Shown: positions 8,745 to 18,087, counted from the stretch's first letter. The stretch is DNA of 56,651 bases from Gemmatimonadales bacterium UBA2989 (GCA_002346625.1 DEAF01000001.1:1-56651), one strand, 5' to 3'. Numbers and translations are program-made. Notes: generated by a model not told the origin, from the letters alone.

Positions 8745-9691
8745 GCATTCTATTAACTGGAGGAGCTGGATTTATAGGATCTCATCTTTGTGAGCGCCTA
8801 CTGGCGGATGGCTTTGATGTAGTTTCTTTGGATTCCTACGATGACTTCTATGATCCTAAAATTAAAAGACATAACTTAGATGAGTCTCGTGAGTATGATT
8901 GTTTTACAGAGGCTGAGGGTGATATTAGAGATCCTGAAACTTTGGACAAGATTCCTGAAGTTGACAAGATAATCCACCTGGCGGCCCTAGCTGGTGTCCG
9001 TCCTTCGATTAGAAACCCTTTACTCTATCAGGATGTTAATGTTGGTGGCACTCTAGCAATTTTGGAATTTGCCCGGAAACGAAACATCCAAAACATAATT
9101 TTCGGGTCATCATCTTCTGTATACGGGAATAATGATAAGGTTCCTTTTTCGGAGTACGATTCTGTAGACCGTCCTATATCTCCTTATGCAGCTACTAAAA
9201 AATCTGGTGAGTTGCTATGTCATAACTACAGCTATCTTTACGGTTTAGGGGTGCTTTGCCTAAGGTTTTTTACGGTTTACGGCCCCCGTCAGCGTCCAGA
9301 TCTTGCTATACACAAGTTCTCACGCCTAATGATTTCTGAAGAGCCAATTCCTAAATTTGGAGATGGAAGTGCCGAGAGAGATTACACTTATGTGGACGAT
9401 ATAATTCAAGGTGTTGTAGCAGCAATAGGATACCTTGAAAATCATCCGGGAGCCTACGAAATCATAAATTTGGGCAATAATCGCACAGTTTCCCTAAACG
9501 AAATGATAGTTGCAGTATCTCAAGCTCTTTTAGTAACTCCAAATATCGAAGAATTACCTATGCAGCCAGGTGACGTCCTAAGGACTTACGCTGATATTTC
9601 TAAAGCGCACAATCTCCTGAATTACGATCCTCAGACCGAATTTCAAGATGGTGTGCAAAAATTTGCAGAGTGGTTCTTGGAAGGGCAATGA
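8741..9691 (+). CDS. NAD-dependent epimerase, probable UDP-glucuronate 4-epimerase
   Basis: A 316-residue extended SDR starting inside the stop of the preceding gene. It has LLTGGAGFIGSHLCERLL, an LAALAGVRPSIRNP stretch, SSSSVYGNN, SPYAATKKSGE (YxxxK) and FFTVYGPRQRPD. The GVRPSI and YGPRQRPDLAI patterns match UDP-glucuronate 4-epimerases (GAE/Cap1J type), which make UDP-galacturonate. UDP-glucuronate would come from ugd three genes upstream. Use of UDP-glucose is the alternative. Confidence 0.84.
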   Translation: MSILLTGGAGFIGSHLCERLLADGFDVVSLDSYDDFYDPKIKRHNLDESREYDCFTEAEGDIRDPETLDKIPEVDKIIHLAALAGVRPSIRNPLLYQDVNVGGTLAILEFARKRNIQNIIFGSSSSVYGNNDKVPFSEYDSVDRPISPYAATKKSGELLCHNYSYLYGLGVLCLRFFTVYGPRQRPDLAIHKFSRLMISEEPIPKFGDGSAERDYTYVDDIIQGVVAAIGYLENHPGAYEIINLGNNRTVSLNEMIVAVSQALLVTPNIEELPMQPGDVLRTYADISKAHNLLNYDPQTEFQDGVQKFAEWFLEGQ

Positions 9692-9727
9692 TTCCAAATA
9701 TAAATAATATTATGATATTGGAATTTT
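9691..9727 (+). terminator. Weak terminator-like hairpin after the sugar-nucleotide genes
   Basis: Seven-base arms ATTCCAA (9691-9697) and TTGGAAT (9718-9724), with three more pairs after one bulged A, overlap the stop codon and run into TTTT. The stem is AT-rich and the T run short, so termination would be inefficient. The position at the end of a gene block is the main support. Confidence 0.35.
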
Positions 9728-9920
9728 ACACTTCAAGAATCCTGATTCTAAAAGTCTAATTTGATACGGGTACATTTTCTGGCAATGGTATTATACTTCG
9801 GTATCGATTGTGGCCCGATCTTTGCTATAAATTATTTCAATTATTTGCAAACATAAGGTGAAACAATCCGTGTACTCGATATCGAAAAGAGATTTTTATC
9901 TTGAATATGATATTTCCTGT

Positions 9921-10859
9921 ATGATCGGTGCCTTTTTTAGAGTCATTATCGTTCTATCATTGCTAATTTTTACGGCATGTTTTTCAAATGGAGAAGAAGA
10001 ATCTTCTGTTCTCCGTGGAGATGAAGCTGCAGCACGAGGAGACATTGATGCGGCTCTTGCCGAATATAGTTTGGCAGTCCGACAAGGTTCAGGAGATGCT
10101 TCCACACTGGCTCGCGTTGCCCATACTTACGTAGAGATGGGACGTATCGATGAGGCTGGTGAATTTTATCGTAAGGCTGTGGAGCAAGATGATTCTTATA
10201 CTGACCAGGCGGTTTCGGACATGATAATCCTTGCCCGAGCGTCTCAAGGTAGAGATGACTTTTTTGGCCTTGCATCTGCCATGGAAACAGCCATGTCCTT
10301 TCGTGCCGGGATCATAATTCAGGATATGGGCCTTCCTTTAGCACGTCATTATTTTAGAGCGGGCGAGTATGCCACAGCACTGCCATACTATCAGTCAGCG
10401 ATTTCTGGGATGGGAGAGGACACTATACCTGAGGTTCTTTTTGAAGCCGCTTCTGCTTATGACGAAGTAGACGGCTGTCGCCGTGCACTCCTTTACTATG
10501 AACAGTATCGGAGAATGATTCATCGATGGCGTAGGGGTGAGGTAGACTGGAAGATTGGCAGTTGTTCTCTGCGCCTTGCTAAAGAGTTACGTATGGCTAA
10601 TAAGGATGAGGAGGCTCTTCTGCATATCGAGCGTACTATCGCCCTAGGTGAGCCTCGGAGTCTCCAGGCTGTAGCATATTTTGAAATGGGAGAGAGTCTC
10701 TCTGACCTAGGTCGCTGTGAAGATGCCATGGATGCTTTCCTGCAGGTGCAAAGAGTAGACCAAACAGGATCTAGTCCATTGGTGGAGAGAGCTCAATGGC
10801 GATATGATGAGCTTCGCTTTGTGGGGCCATCAAGTGCTAACTTTAGTATGGCTTGCTGA
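9921..10859 (+). CDS. TPR-repeat outer-membrane lipoprotein, function unknown
   Basis: A protein of about 312 residues made mainly of tetratricopeptide-like helical pairs such as AAARGDIDAALAEYSLAV and GRIDEAGEFYRKAVEQD. I chose the ATG at 9921 because it gives a standard lipoprotein signal, MIGAFFRVIIVLSLLIFTAC, with the acylated cysteine at position 20. A GTG at 9858 would add 21 residues and leave an overlong signal. A BamD-like lipoprotein follows, so a scaffold role in envelope assembly is plausible but unproven. Confidence 0.75.
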   Translation: MIGAFFRVIIVLSLLIFTACFSNGEEESSVLRGDEAAARGDIDAALAEYSLAVRQGSGDASTLARVAHTYVEMGRIDEAGEFYRKAVEQDDSYTDQAVSDMIILARASQGRDDFFGLASAMETAMSFRAGIIIQDMGLPLARHYFRAGEYATALPYYQSAISGMGEDTIPEVLFEAASAYDEVDGCRRALLYYEQYRRMIHRWRRGEVDWKIGSCSLRLAKELRMANKDEEALLHIERTIALGEPRSLQAVAYFEMGESLSDLGRCEDAMDAFLQVQRVDQTGSSPLVERAQWRYDELRFVGPSSANFSMAC

Positions 10860-10932
10860 GCTGGTTTTCCTTTGTTTGCAAAATATTATCTAAATTAGGA
10901 CTAATTTTACGAACTTGATTTTTTGCCAGGTT

Positions 10933-11673
10933 ATGAAAATAGAATCCCCAAATCTCTTATTTGTAATTATTACAGGATTTCTACTGATATCATGTGGTGG
11001 AAATAATTTGCCATTCCCAGGTCTTACCCGAATGGAGATATACAACATGGGGGTACAGGCTATGCAAGATGAGGAATGGGAAGATGCCTCTGAGGCTTTT
11101 GAGAACATTCTTCTGACCTCTGGATTTGAATTTGCTCCTGAGGTGCGAATAGGATTAGCTCGTTCGAAGTTTGAGAGAGAACAATACATCGAATCCCGGG
11201 CTGAATATCAACGTGCACTAGACCGTTTCCCGGCTGATACTACAGCACCACATGCGTCTCTAGGTATTTGCCGTTCCCTAGAAAGGATGTCACCCATACC
11301 TCATCGTGAACAATCTTTCACCCGTCAAGCTCTAGTTCAGTGTGGTCAAGTAGCTTCTGAATATGCGGGTACCGTTATTGGACTTCGGGCTTCTGAGATA
11401 GCTATTGAAATGAACGATAAGCTTGCTGAACAGGACTACCTAACGGGACTCCATTATCTGAAAAGGAAGCTTATTGACTCAGCTATAATTTATCTCGAAT
11501 CAGTTGAGGCTAGCTATCCCGAGTCGACTTGGGCACCTTGGGCTTTACTAAAGAAAATGGAAGCTTTTGAGCTTATTGGTTATAAGGAAGATGCTGAAGA
11601 GGCTCGTAAGAAAATACTAGATATGTATCCAGACTCTGAGCCTGCTAAGCTGCTAGATAATGAGGACAGATAA
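10933..11673 (+). CDS. bamD: BamD-like outer-membrane assembly lipoprotein
   Basis: About 246 residues. The chosen ATG at 10933, with an upstream CAGG, gives MKIESPNLLFVIITGFLLISC, a lipobox ending at Cys21. A TTG at 10915 is the longer alternative. The body has five or so TPR-like helical pairs, with the FPADTTAPHASLGICRS and YPESTWAPWALLKKMEA patterns seen in BamD/YfiO. BamD is the essential lipoprotein partner of BamA in folding outer-membrane proteins. BamA is not in this window. The tail overlaps nadD by 14 bases. Confidence 0.78.
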   Translation: MKIESPNLLFVIITGFLLISCGGNNLPFPGLTRMEIYNMGVQAMQDEEWEDASEAFENILLTSGFEFAPEVRIGLARSKFEREQYIESRAEYQRALDRFPADTTAPHASLGICRSLERMSPIPHREQSFTRQALVQCGQVASEYAGTVIGLRASEIAIEMNDKLAEQDYLTGLHYLKRKLIDSAIIYLESVEASYPESTWAPWALLKKMEAFELIGYKEDAEEARKKILDMYPDSEPAKLLDNEDR

Positions 11674-12268
11674 ACTCAGATCTAACCGTCGTTTAGGAGT
11701 ATTCGGAGGTACCTTCGATCCCCCCCATATCGGACACCTAACTGTAACTAGGCAACTCCTGGAGACCAACTGTCTTGATGAGGTTATCTGGGTACCTGTA
11801 AATCATCATCCACACAAACTTAATGATGGTATAACCCCCCCGGGACTGCGCCTAGAAATGGTTAATGCTGCCACCGAAGGATTTGATGGACATATGGTTA
11901 GTGATATTGAGATAAGACGAGGAGGACAATCATATACAGTGGATACACTCAGTAATATGCGTCTAGAGTATCCAGAAGCAGATCTTTCACTAATTATAGG
12001 AGCAGATCAGTTTTCTGAGTTTTCCAAGTGGAAAAATCCGGAAGAGATAGTGCAGTTAGCCCGTTTGTGGGTTTTAACAAGAGAAGGCCAAGATCCCAGT
12101 TACATCGATCCTGGTGTGGATGTGGAGTGGAGTCCTATCCAGGTTACCAGGATCGATGTCTCTTCATCAGAGATACGCCGGTGTATTAGGAAAGGAGAGC
12201 CATTTCGTCATTTCCTTTCTAATAAAGTGGCAAAGATCATTGTAAGGGAGGAGCTATATTTGCATTAA
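11660..12268 (+). CDS. nadD: Nicotinate-nucleotide adenylyltransferase
   Basis: A 202-residue nucleotidyltransferase of NAD synthesis that joins ATP and nicotinate mononucleotide to form deamido-NAD. It has the ATP-binding GVFGGTFDPPHIGHL motif near residues 13-27, a LIIGADQFSEFSKWK segment near 111-125, and the C-terminal SSSEIRR motif. Length and motif spacing are normal. It overlaps the end of bamD, an arrangement that couples its translation to the upstream gene. Confidence 0.96.
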   Translation: MRTDKLRSNRRLGVFGGTFDPPHIGHLTVTRQLLETNCLDEVIWVPVNHHPHKLNDGITPPGLRLEMVNAATEGFDGHMVSDIEIRRGGQSYTVDTLSNMRLEYPEADLSLIIGADQFSEFSKWKNPEEIVQLARLWVLTREGQDPSYIDPGVDVEWSPIQVTRIDVSSSEIRRCIRKGEPFRHFLSNKVAKIIVREELYLH

Positions 12269-12296
12269 GAACTGCTATCACCTAGGCGGCGCTTCT

Positions 12297-12341
12297 GTTA
12301 CAGCTTATAGGTTACAGTGTAATGGTTACCCATATTATAAG
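12297..12341. promoter_or_regulatory. Repeat-bearing control region upstream of secA
   Basis: GTTAC occurs three times at exactly 14-base intervals (12297, 12311, 12325), the first two as GTTACAG. The middle copy forms the dyad TTACAGTGTAA (12312-12322). A TATAAG box at 12336-12341 follows at a spacing compatible with a promoter. This looks like a repeated binding site overlapping a promoter in the 119-base nadD-secA gap. No regulator is identifiable. Confidence 0.4.
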
Positions 12342-12387
12342 TATATTTGGCGTTCTCTGGTTTATGTATGATAAGGATTAAAATCTA

Positions 12388-15300
12388 TTGAGTATATTCA
12401 AAGTAGCGGCCAAGAAGGTTCTTGGTTCACAGCATGTTCGTGAGGCCAAAAAATTTCAGCCTCTGGTCGACAAGATTAATTTGCTGTGCAAGGATTATCA
12501 GGCACTCTCCGATGGGGAGCTGAAGGCCAAAACTCATGATTTCAAGGATCGTATTAAGGCGGCCACAGAAGCTGTTGAAGCTGACATAGAATCTCTTCGT
12601 GATGAGAAGCGTAACTGTGAGGACCCAAAGAGACGCCAAGAGCTTCAAGATGAGTTGAATGATCTTGATGTAAAGATGATTGATATTGCCACTGATTTCC
12701 TAGAAGGCATACTCCCCGAAGCTTTCGCTACAGTCAAAGAAGCCTGTCGCCGTTTATTAGGCACAGAGATAATTGTTACAGGTCAGAAGCTGATTTGGGA
12801 CATGGTTCCATATGATGTCCAGATTATTGGTGCCGCAGCTCTTCATCGGGGGCGTGTAGCAGAAATGGCTACTGGAGAGGGGAAGACTTTAGTAGCTACT
12901 ATGCCACTTTATCTTAATGCTCTTGCCGGTCGAGGAGCACATCTTGTAACAGTAAATCCTTACCTTGCTCAGCGTGATGCTGAATGGATGGGGTACATAT
13001 ACGAATACCTAGGTCTTACCGTAGACTGTATAGATAAGTATGAACCCCACTCCCCATCCCGTACTGCCGCTTATCATGCAGATATCACTTACGGGACTAA
13101 TAACGAATTCGGGTTCGATTATCTCCGCGACAATATGGTTCATGCCATAGAACAGAGAGTTCAGCGTGGTCACTGGTATGCCATTATAGACGAGGTAGAT
13201 TCTATTCTAATTGATGAAGCACGTACGCCCTTGATCATATCTGGTCCGGTGGGCCGGGATACTTCCACTCCTTTCAAACAGTACAATACGGTAGTCAGCA
13301 GCCTATATAAGAAGCAGACTCGCATCGTCAGCCAACTTATTAGCGAGGCTGAGAATGATTTAGAGAAGGGTGATGAGTTTGAAGCTGGGAAGAAGCTATT
13401 GGCGGCTAAACGTGGTGGCCCGCGTAACAAAATGCTTCTGAAACTTTTCGCTGAAGACCCAGGCTTACAGAAATTGGTTTTTAAGGTTGAAGCTGACTAT
13501 ATGCGCGAGAAGCGCCTCTTTGAAGTGGACGATATGCTCCTATTCGCAATGGATGAAAAAGGGCACAATGTACACCTCTCAGATACTGGCCTTGATGAAC
13601 TATCTCCTGGAGATCCTGAAGCATTTGTTGTACCTGATCTTTCCGAGATCATGGGGAAAATCCAAGAAGATGAGTCTTTATCAGTTGACGCAAAACGGGA
13701 GATGATTTCCAGGCTGGAATTAGAGTATGCTACAAAGAGCGAAAAAATTCATGTGATCCATCAGCTTCTTAAGGCATACACCCTTTTCCAGAAGGATGAG
13801 AAATATATTATCGGTGAAGACGGAGCAGTCGTCATAGTTGACGAGTTCACGGGTCGTCAAATGGCAGGCAGGCGTTGGAGTGATGGGCTTCATCAAGCGG
13901 TTGAAGCTAAAGAAGGTGTAGAGATCAAGGGAGAAACTCAAACTCTCGCTACGATTACCATCCAGAACTATTTCCGGATGTACGAGAAACTTGCTGGGAT
14001 GACTGGTACTGCGGAGACTGAGGAAACCGAGTTTCATCAGATATACGGTTTAGATGTTTTCGTGATTCCTACTAATCGTCCGATTATCCGAGACGATCGT
14101 GACGACCTCATTTTTCGTACTAAGCGAGAGAAATATCAGGCACTTATGGACGAAATAGAGAGGCTCCAAAAGATGGAGCTCCCAGTTCTAGTGGGTACAA
14201 ACAATGTTGAAGTATCGGAAACATTGTCACGAATGCTGAAACGTAGAGGTATAGTCCACAACGTCCTTAACGCTAAACAGCATAAGAAAGAATCGGAAAT
14301 AGTTGCTGAAGCTGGAGGTGCTGGTGCAGTTACTATAGCTACTAATATGGCTGGTCGTGGGACTGATATTAAGCTTGGCGAAGGTGTTATTGAACCTAGA
14401 ACGGTGGGTTGGGCTAAAGAGCGTAATCTTATCCTTGATGATCTTATTCCAGTCGATCCTACTCGAAATGTAGATCTCCAGAAAAAGTCTGACGACCATG
14501 TAATTGAAATGGGTGGTCTCCACATTTTGGGATCTGAACGCCATGAGTCAAGGCGTATCGATCGCCAGCTCCGTGGTCGGTCAGGGCGACAGGGTGATCC
14601 TGGAGCTAGCCAGTTTTTTATATCTGTCGAAGATGATCTAATGCGTCTGTTCGTGGGAGATCGTTTGGCAAATGCCATGGATAAGCTCGGAGCAGATGAA
14701 GGAGAGGTGATCACTCATACACTTGTTACTCGCTCTATAGAAACTGCGCAGAAGAGGGTAGAGGGTAACAATTTTGAGGCCAGGAAGCGTCTATTAGACT
14801 ACGATGATGTCATGAATCAACAGCGCGAGGTCATCTACGATCACCGTCTTTTTGCCCTAGGAGGAGGGTCGGATCTAAAAGGTGAGATGTGGGAGATGAT
14901 TGAAAGTGCTGTGGAATCTACGATAGAAGACTATTTGTACTTAGAACATGCCGAAGAGTGGGATCTAGCAGGGCTCAAAAATCGACTCATGCTTGATTAC
15001 TTAACTGTTGTAAAGGATTTGCCAGATGAAAACGAGTCCGAACATGAGTGGATGCGTCATGAGATTGAAGAGAAAGTTGTTTTGAATGCACATAATCATT
15101 TTAATCAGAAGATAGAGGGTTTTGGAGACCAATCTGAGAGTGTCATGAGCTATATAATGCTTAGCGTTATTGATGGACAATGGAAAGATCATCTCTACGA
15201 CTTGGATCACCTCAAGGCTTCTATTGCTTTCCGGGGGTGGGGTCAGAAGGATCCTCTAATTGAGTACAAGAAAGAGGCCTATGAGATGTTTGTAGACCTC

Positions 15301-15714
15301 ATATCGGATATTAGATCTTCTGTTGCTAGCATGACCTATAAAGCACAGGTTGGCATACCCCAGCAACGTGTCCATAATCCGCAGAGGCTTCAGTATTCTG
15401 GGCCGTCAGAGGTTATTGGGGGCGGGGTGTTTGGTGAAAGTTCTAAGAAACAGGAGGCTAATAGAATTCAAGGTGGGGTTGATGACTTAGGCGTGGCTCA
15501 TGCTGCTCGAACGAGATCAGATCAAAATATACCAATATCTTTGGATCCTGATGACAGTGTGTCTTCTCCCCAAGAGCTCAAACAACTTGTCACTAACCGC
15601 AACGATGAAACAGTTAGGGTGCCGACAACGGCCACAAAAGAGCCAGGACGGAATGACCCATGTTTTTGTGGGTCAGGTAAGAAATATAAGAAATGTCACG
15701 GGCGTATAGCTTAG
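12388..15714 (+). CDS. secA: Preprotein translocase ATPase SecA
   Basis: A 1108-residue motor that drives unfolded preproteins through SecYEG. It starts at TTG. Visible are Walker A (MATGEGKTL, near residue 160), the DEVDSILIDEARTPLIISGP segment near 267, the second nucleotide domain with TIATNMAGRGTDIKLGEGV near 652, HESRRIDRQLRGRSGRQGDPG near 716, and a C-terminal zinc motif CFCGSGKKYKKCHG. It is about 200 residues longer than E. coli SecA, mainly from an insert around residues 288-410 and a long linker before the zinc tail. Such inserts are typical of Bacteroidota-related lineages. Confidence 0.98.
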   Translation: MSIFKVAAKKVLGSQHVREAKKFQPLVDKINLLCKDYQALSDGELKAKTHDFKDRIKAATEAVEADIESLRDEKRNCEDPKRRQELQDELNDLDVKMIDIATDFLEGILPEAFATVKEACRRLLGTEIIVTGQKLIWDMVPYDVQIIGAAALHRGRVAEMATGEGKTLVATMPLYLNALAGRGAHLVTVNPYLAQRDAEWMGYIYEYLGLTVDCIDKYEPHSPSRTAAYHADITYGTNNEFGFDYLRDNMVHAIEQRVQRGHWYAIIDEVDSILIDEARTPLIISGPVGRDTSTPFKQYNTVVSSLYKKQTRIVSQLISEAENDLEKGDEFEAGKKLLAAKRGGPRNKMLLKLFAEDPGLQKLVFKVEADYMREKRLFEVDDMLLFAMDEKGHNVHLSDTGLDELSPGDPEAFVVPDLSEIMGKIQEDESLSVDAKREMISRLELEYATKSEKIHVIHQLLKAYTLFQKDEKYIIGEDGAVVIVDEFTGRQMAGRRWSDGLHQAVEAKEGVEIKGETQTLATITIQNYFRMYEKLAGMTGTAETEETEFHQIYGLDVFVIPTNRPIIRDDRDDLIFRTKREKYQALMDEIERLQKMELPVLVGTNNVEVSETLSRMLKRRGIVHNVLNAKQHKKESEIVAEAGGAGAVTIATNMAGRGTDIKLGEGVIEPRTVGWAKERNLILDDLIPVDPTRNVDLQKKSDDHVIEMGGLHILGSERHESRRIDRQLRGRSGRQGDPGASQFFISVEDDLMRLFVGDRLANAMDKLGADEGEVITHTLVTRSIETAQKRVEGNNFEARKRLLDYDDVMNQQREVIYDHRLFALGGGSDLKGEMWEMIESAVESTIEDYLYLEHAEEWDLAGLKNRLMLDYLTVVKDLPDENESEHEWMRHEIEEKVVLNAHNHFNQKIEGFGDQSESVMSYIMLSVIDGQWKDHLYDLDHLKASIAFRGWGQKDPLIEYKKEAYEMFVDLISDIRSSVASMTYKAQVGIPQQRVHNPQRLQYSGPSEVIGGGVFGESSKKQEANRIQGGVDDLGVAHAARTRSDQNIPISLDPDDSVSSPQELKQLVTNRNDETVRVPTTATKEPGRNDPCFCGSGKKYKKCHGRIA

Positions 15715-15805
15715 GATTGCTAACCTTTGTAGCCCAGAAGGGTTTTCCTGGTGTAATTCAGGGAGTCTTTTATTTTTCTGATCCTTTTTAGGTGACTAGC
15801 AATCC
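15714..15805 (+). other. Long-range inverted repeat in the secA-rel gap
   Basis: GGATTGCTA (15714-15722) pairs perfectly with TAGCAATCC (15797-15805). After a three-base bulge, ACCT (15723-15726) pairs with AGGT (15790-15793). The enclosed 63 bases include CCC-AGAA-GGG and CCTG/CAGG mini-stems followed by T-rich stretches. This could be the secA terminator region folded into one domain, or a leader element for rel. No known RNA family was recognised. Confidence 0.4.
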
Positions 15806-15840
15806 GGAAATAAATTCCTGGGAAAAGGTATAGTTGAGAA

Positions 15841-18048
15841 ATGCCTTCTGCTAAAGAAAAACCTAGAATTCGAGGGTTGCCTCGATCTCTTGCCAGGGCT
15901 ATGGAGTCTTATGCGGACAGACTTGATGTTGATGTGGTGATAAATGCTTATGAGCTAGCTAAAGACGCACACTCAGGACAGCGCAGAGCTTCTGGTGATG
16001 ATTTTATTAGCCACTCCGTAGAGGTGGCTACCATTTTATCTGAAATCGGGCTAGAAACTGATTCTATAGTAGCTGCTCTGGTTCACGATGTTGTTGAGGA
16101 CACAGATATACCACTTTCCAGTATTGAAGAAAAATTCGGTACCAGTGTAGCCACAATTGTAGATGGAGTTACGAAGATAGGTCGTATAGAGTTCCGTTCA
16201 CATACTGAGAAACAGGTCGAAAATTACCGTAAACTTCTATTGTCCATAGTTAAAGATGCTCGAGTTATTGTAGTAAAACTAGCAGATCGACTCCATAATA
16301 TGCGTACTCTGGAAGCTCTTAATCAGAATAAGCAACGACGGATTGCTATTGAAACTCGAGAGATCTATGCTCCGCTGGCCCATCGTCTGGGTATGGCTAC
16401 TATTAAGTGGGAGCTCGAAGATTTGTCATTCAAGTATCTGGAGCCCAATGCTTACAAATCTTTAGGAAAAAAAATTAAGCAACGACGTAAAGAGAGAGAA
16501 CGACAGATCCTGGAGATGAAGATCCCCCTTGACCAAGCTTTTATTGAAGCTGGTGTACCGGCAAATATTACAGGCCGTCCTAAACATCTTTGGTCCATTT
16601 ATAAAAAGATGGAGAATCGTGGTTTGTCATTTGAGGATATATATGACCTAATGGCAATGCGAGTTCTAACTGACAGTGTACAGAATTGCTATGCTGGCCT
16701 CGGATTAATTCATAATTTATGGACCCCGGTTCAAGACCGTTTTCACGATTTTATAGCAACACCTAAATCCAACATGTATCGTTCTCTGCATACTACTGTC
16801 GTTGGGCCTTATGGACGCAGATATGAGATTCAGATACGTAGCGAGGATATGCATCATACGGCTGAATACGGTATCGCAGCTCATTGGCGCTATAAAGAAA
16901 CTATGTCCGGCAGGGATTCTAATAAGAATTCCGATGAGGCTGATGAAGCTTTAACATGGTCCCGTCAGGCTTTAGAATGGCAAAAAGACACTGCAGAGCC
17001 AAAGGAATTCATGGAATTCCTACACATGGATCTATTCCAGGGCGAAATCTTCCTATTTACGCCTAAGGGTGAAGTAAAAGTGTTGCCAGTAGGTTCTACA
17101 CCAATTGACTTTGCTTACTCTGTACACAGTGAAATCGGTGAACACTGCTCAGGCGCGATGGTGAATGGGAAAATTTGTCCCCTTTCCAAAGAGCTTAAGA
17201 ATGGGGACACAGTGGAAATCACCACTAATCCTAAGCAACGTCCAAGTCGGGACTGGCTGGGGTTCGTAAAAACGTCTAAAGCTCGTGGGCGCATCCGGCA
17301 TTGGATACGACAGGAAGAAGAGTCATCATCTCTTAAGCTTGGCAGGGATATGTTCGAGCGAGAGGTTAGGAGATCTCCGATGCCTAAGCCCACAAGCAGT
17401 CAAATGTCTGATGCTTGCCTTCATCTAGGTTACACCAATTTCGATAAAGTACTTTCCGCCCTAGGACGGGGGGATGTGTCGCCCACAGCTGTTATTCGTG
17501 CCCTGTATCCAAACGAAGATCCTCAGGAAGTTGTTAGTCGCTCAGAGAGTACACTAGAGCGTATTGCTAATAGAATTCGCCGTTCTAATAAAGGAGTAAA
17601 TATCCAAGGGGTGGATAACCTGATGGTACGTTACTCTAAATGTTGCCAGCCTGTTCCGGGGGACAATGTTATTGGCTATATCACTAGAGGACGAGGAGTA
17701 TCTATCCACCGGATAGAATGCCCTAATATTCTAGAGCTCTCAGATGAAAGGAGAGTGGATATAGAGTTGGTACCGAGTAAAGGTGACTCTTTCTTTGTTG
17801 ATCTACATATGGAGTGTACTGATAGGATGGGGCTTTTGACAGACGTTGCTAAGGCTATTGGTGATGTAGGAACTAATATTAAACAATCCACAATGCAATC
17901 TTCTGAAATGCGAGTATTTGGTCAATTCTCTGTGGAGGTCGAAAGTCTTACTGAATTGAAACGAGTACTAAAGTCCATCGGTAATGTAGATGGTGTGACA
18001 AAGGTAAAAAGGTTGGATGAGCAATCAAAATTGACTAGAAGTAAATAG
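15841..18048 (+). CDS. rel: Bifunctional (p)ppGpp synthetase/hydrolase
   Basis: A 735-residue long RelA/SpoT homologue that makes and degrades the stringent-response alarmone. It has an intact HD hydrolase motif (LVHDVVEDTD near residue 80), the synthetase signature RPKHLWSIYKKM near 242 with EIQIRSEDMHHTAEYGIAAHWRYK near 325, a TGS domain (IFLFTPKGEVKVLPVGSTPIDFAY, 405-430) and a C-terminal ACT domain (650-728). The motif that separates synthetase types reads RFHD near residue 300, nearer to the RxKD of bifunctional enzymes than the ExDD of RelA, but with His in place of Lys. Both activities are inferred to be present. Confidence 0.95.
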   Translation: MPSAKEKPRIRGLPRSLARAMESYADRLDVDVVINAYELAKDAHSGQRRASGDDFISHSVEVATILSEIGLETDSIVAALVHDVVEDTDIPLSSIEEKFGTSVATIVDGVTKIGRIEFRSHTEKQVENYRKLLLSIVKDARVIVVKLADRLHNMRTLEALNQNKQRRIAIETREIYAPLAHRLGMATIKWELEDLSFKYLEPNAYKSLGKKIKQRRKERERQILEMKIPLDQAFIEAGVPANITGRPKHLWSIYKKMENRGLSFEDIYDLMAMRVLTDSVQNCYAGLGLIHNLWTPVQDRFHDFIATPKSNMYRSLHTTVVGPYGRRYEIQIRSEDMHHTAEYGIAAHWRYKETMSGRDSNKNSDEADEALTWSRQALEWQKDTAEPKEFMEFLHMDLFQGEIFLFTPKGEVKVLPVGSTPIDFAYSVHSEIGEHCSGAMVNGKICPLSKELKNGDTVEITTNPKQRPSRDWLGFVKTSKARGRIRHWIRQEEESSSLKLGRDMFEREVRRSPMPKPTSSQMSDACLHLGYTNFDKVLSALGRGDVSPTAVIRALYPNEDPQEVVSRSESTLERIANRIRRSNKGVNIQGVDNLMVRYSKCCQPVPGDNVIGYITRGRGVSIHRIECPNILELSDERRVDIELVPSKGDSFFVDLHMECTDRMGLLTDVAKAIGDVGTNIKQSTMQSSEMRVFGQFSVEVESLTELKRVLKSIGNVDGVTKVKRLDEQSKLTRSK

Positions 18049-18087
18049 GAAGTCGTTGAGACGGAAGTTTGAGATACCAGCGTATCG

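Noticed and set aside
9761..9797. TTGATA followed by TATTAT/TATACT upstream of the TPR lipoprotein
   Set aside because: The spacing is 22-25 bases, too long for a sigma-70 promoter.
13720..14714. Long - strand open frames inside secA (up to 192 codons)
   Set aside because: They are antisense to strongly conserved SecA motifs, have skewed serine/arginine-rich composition and no recognisable domain.
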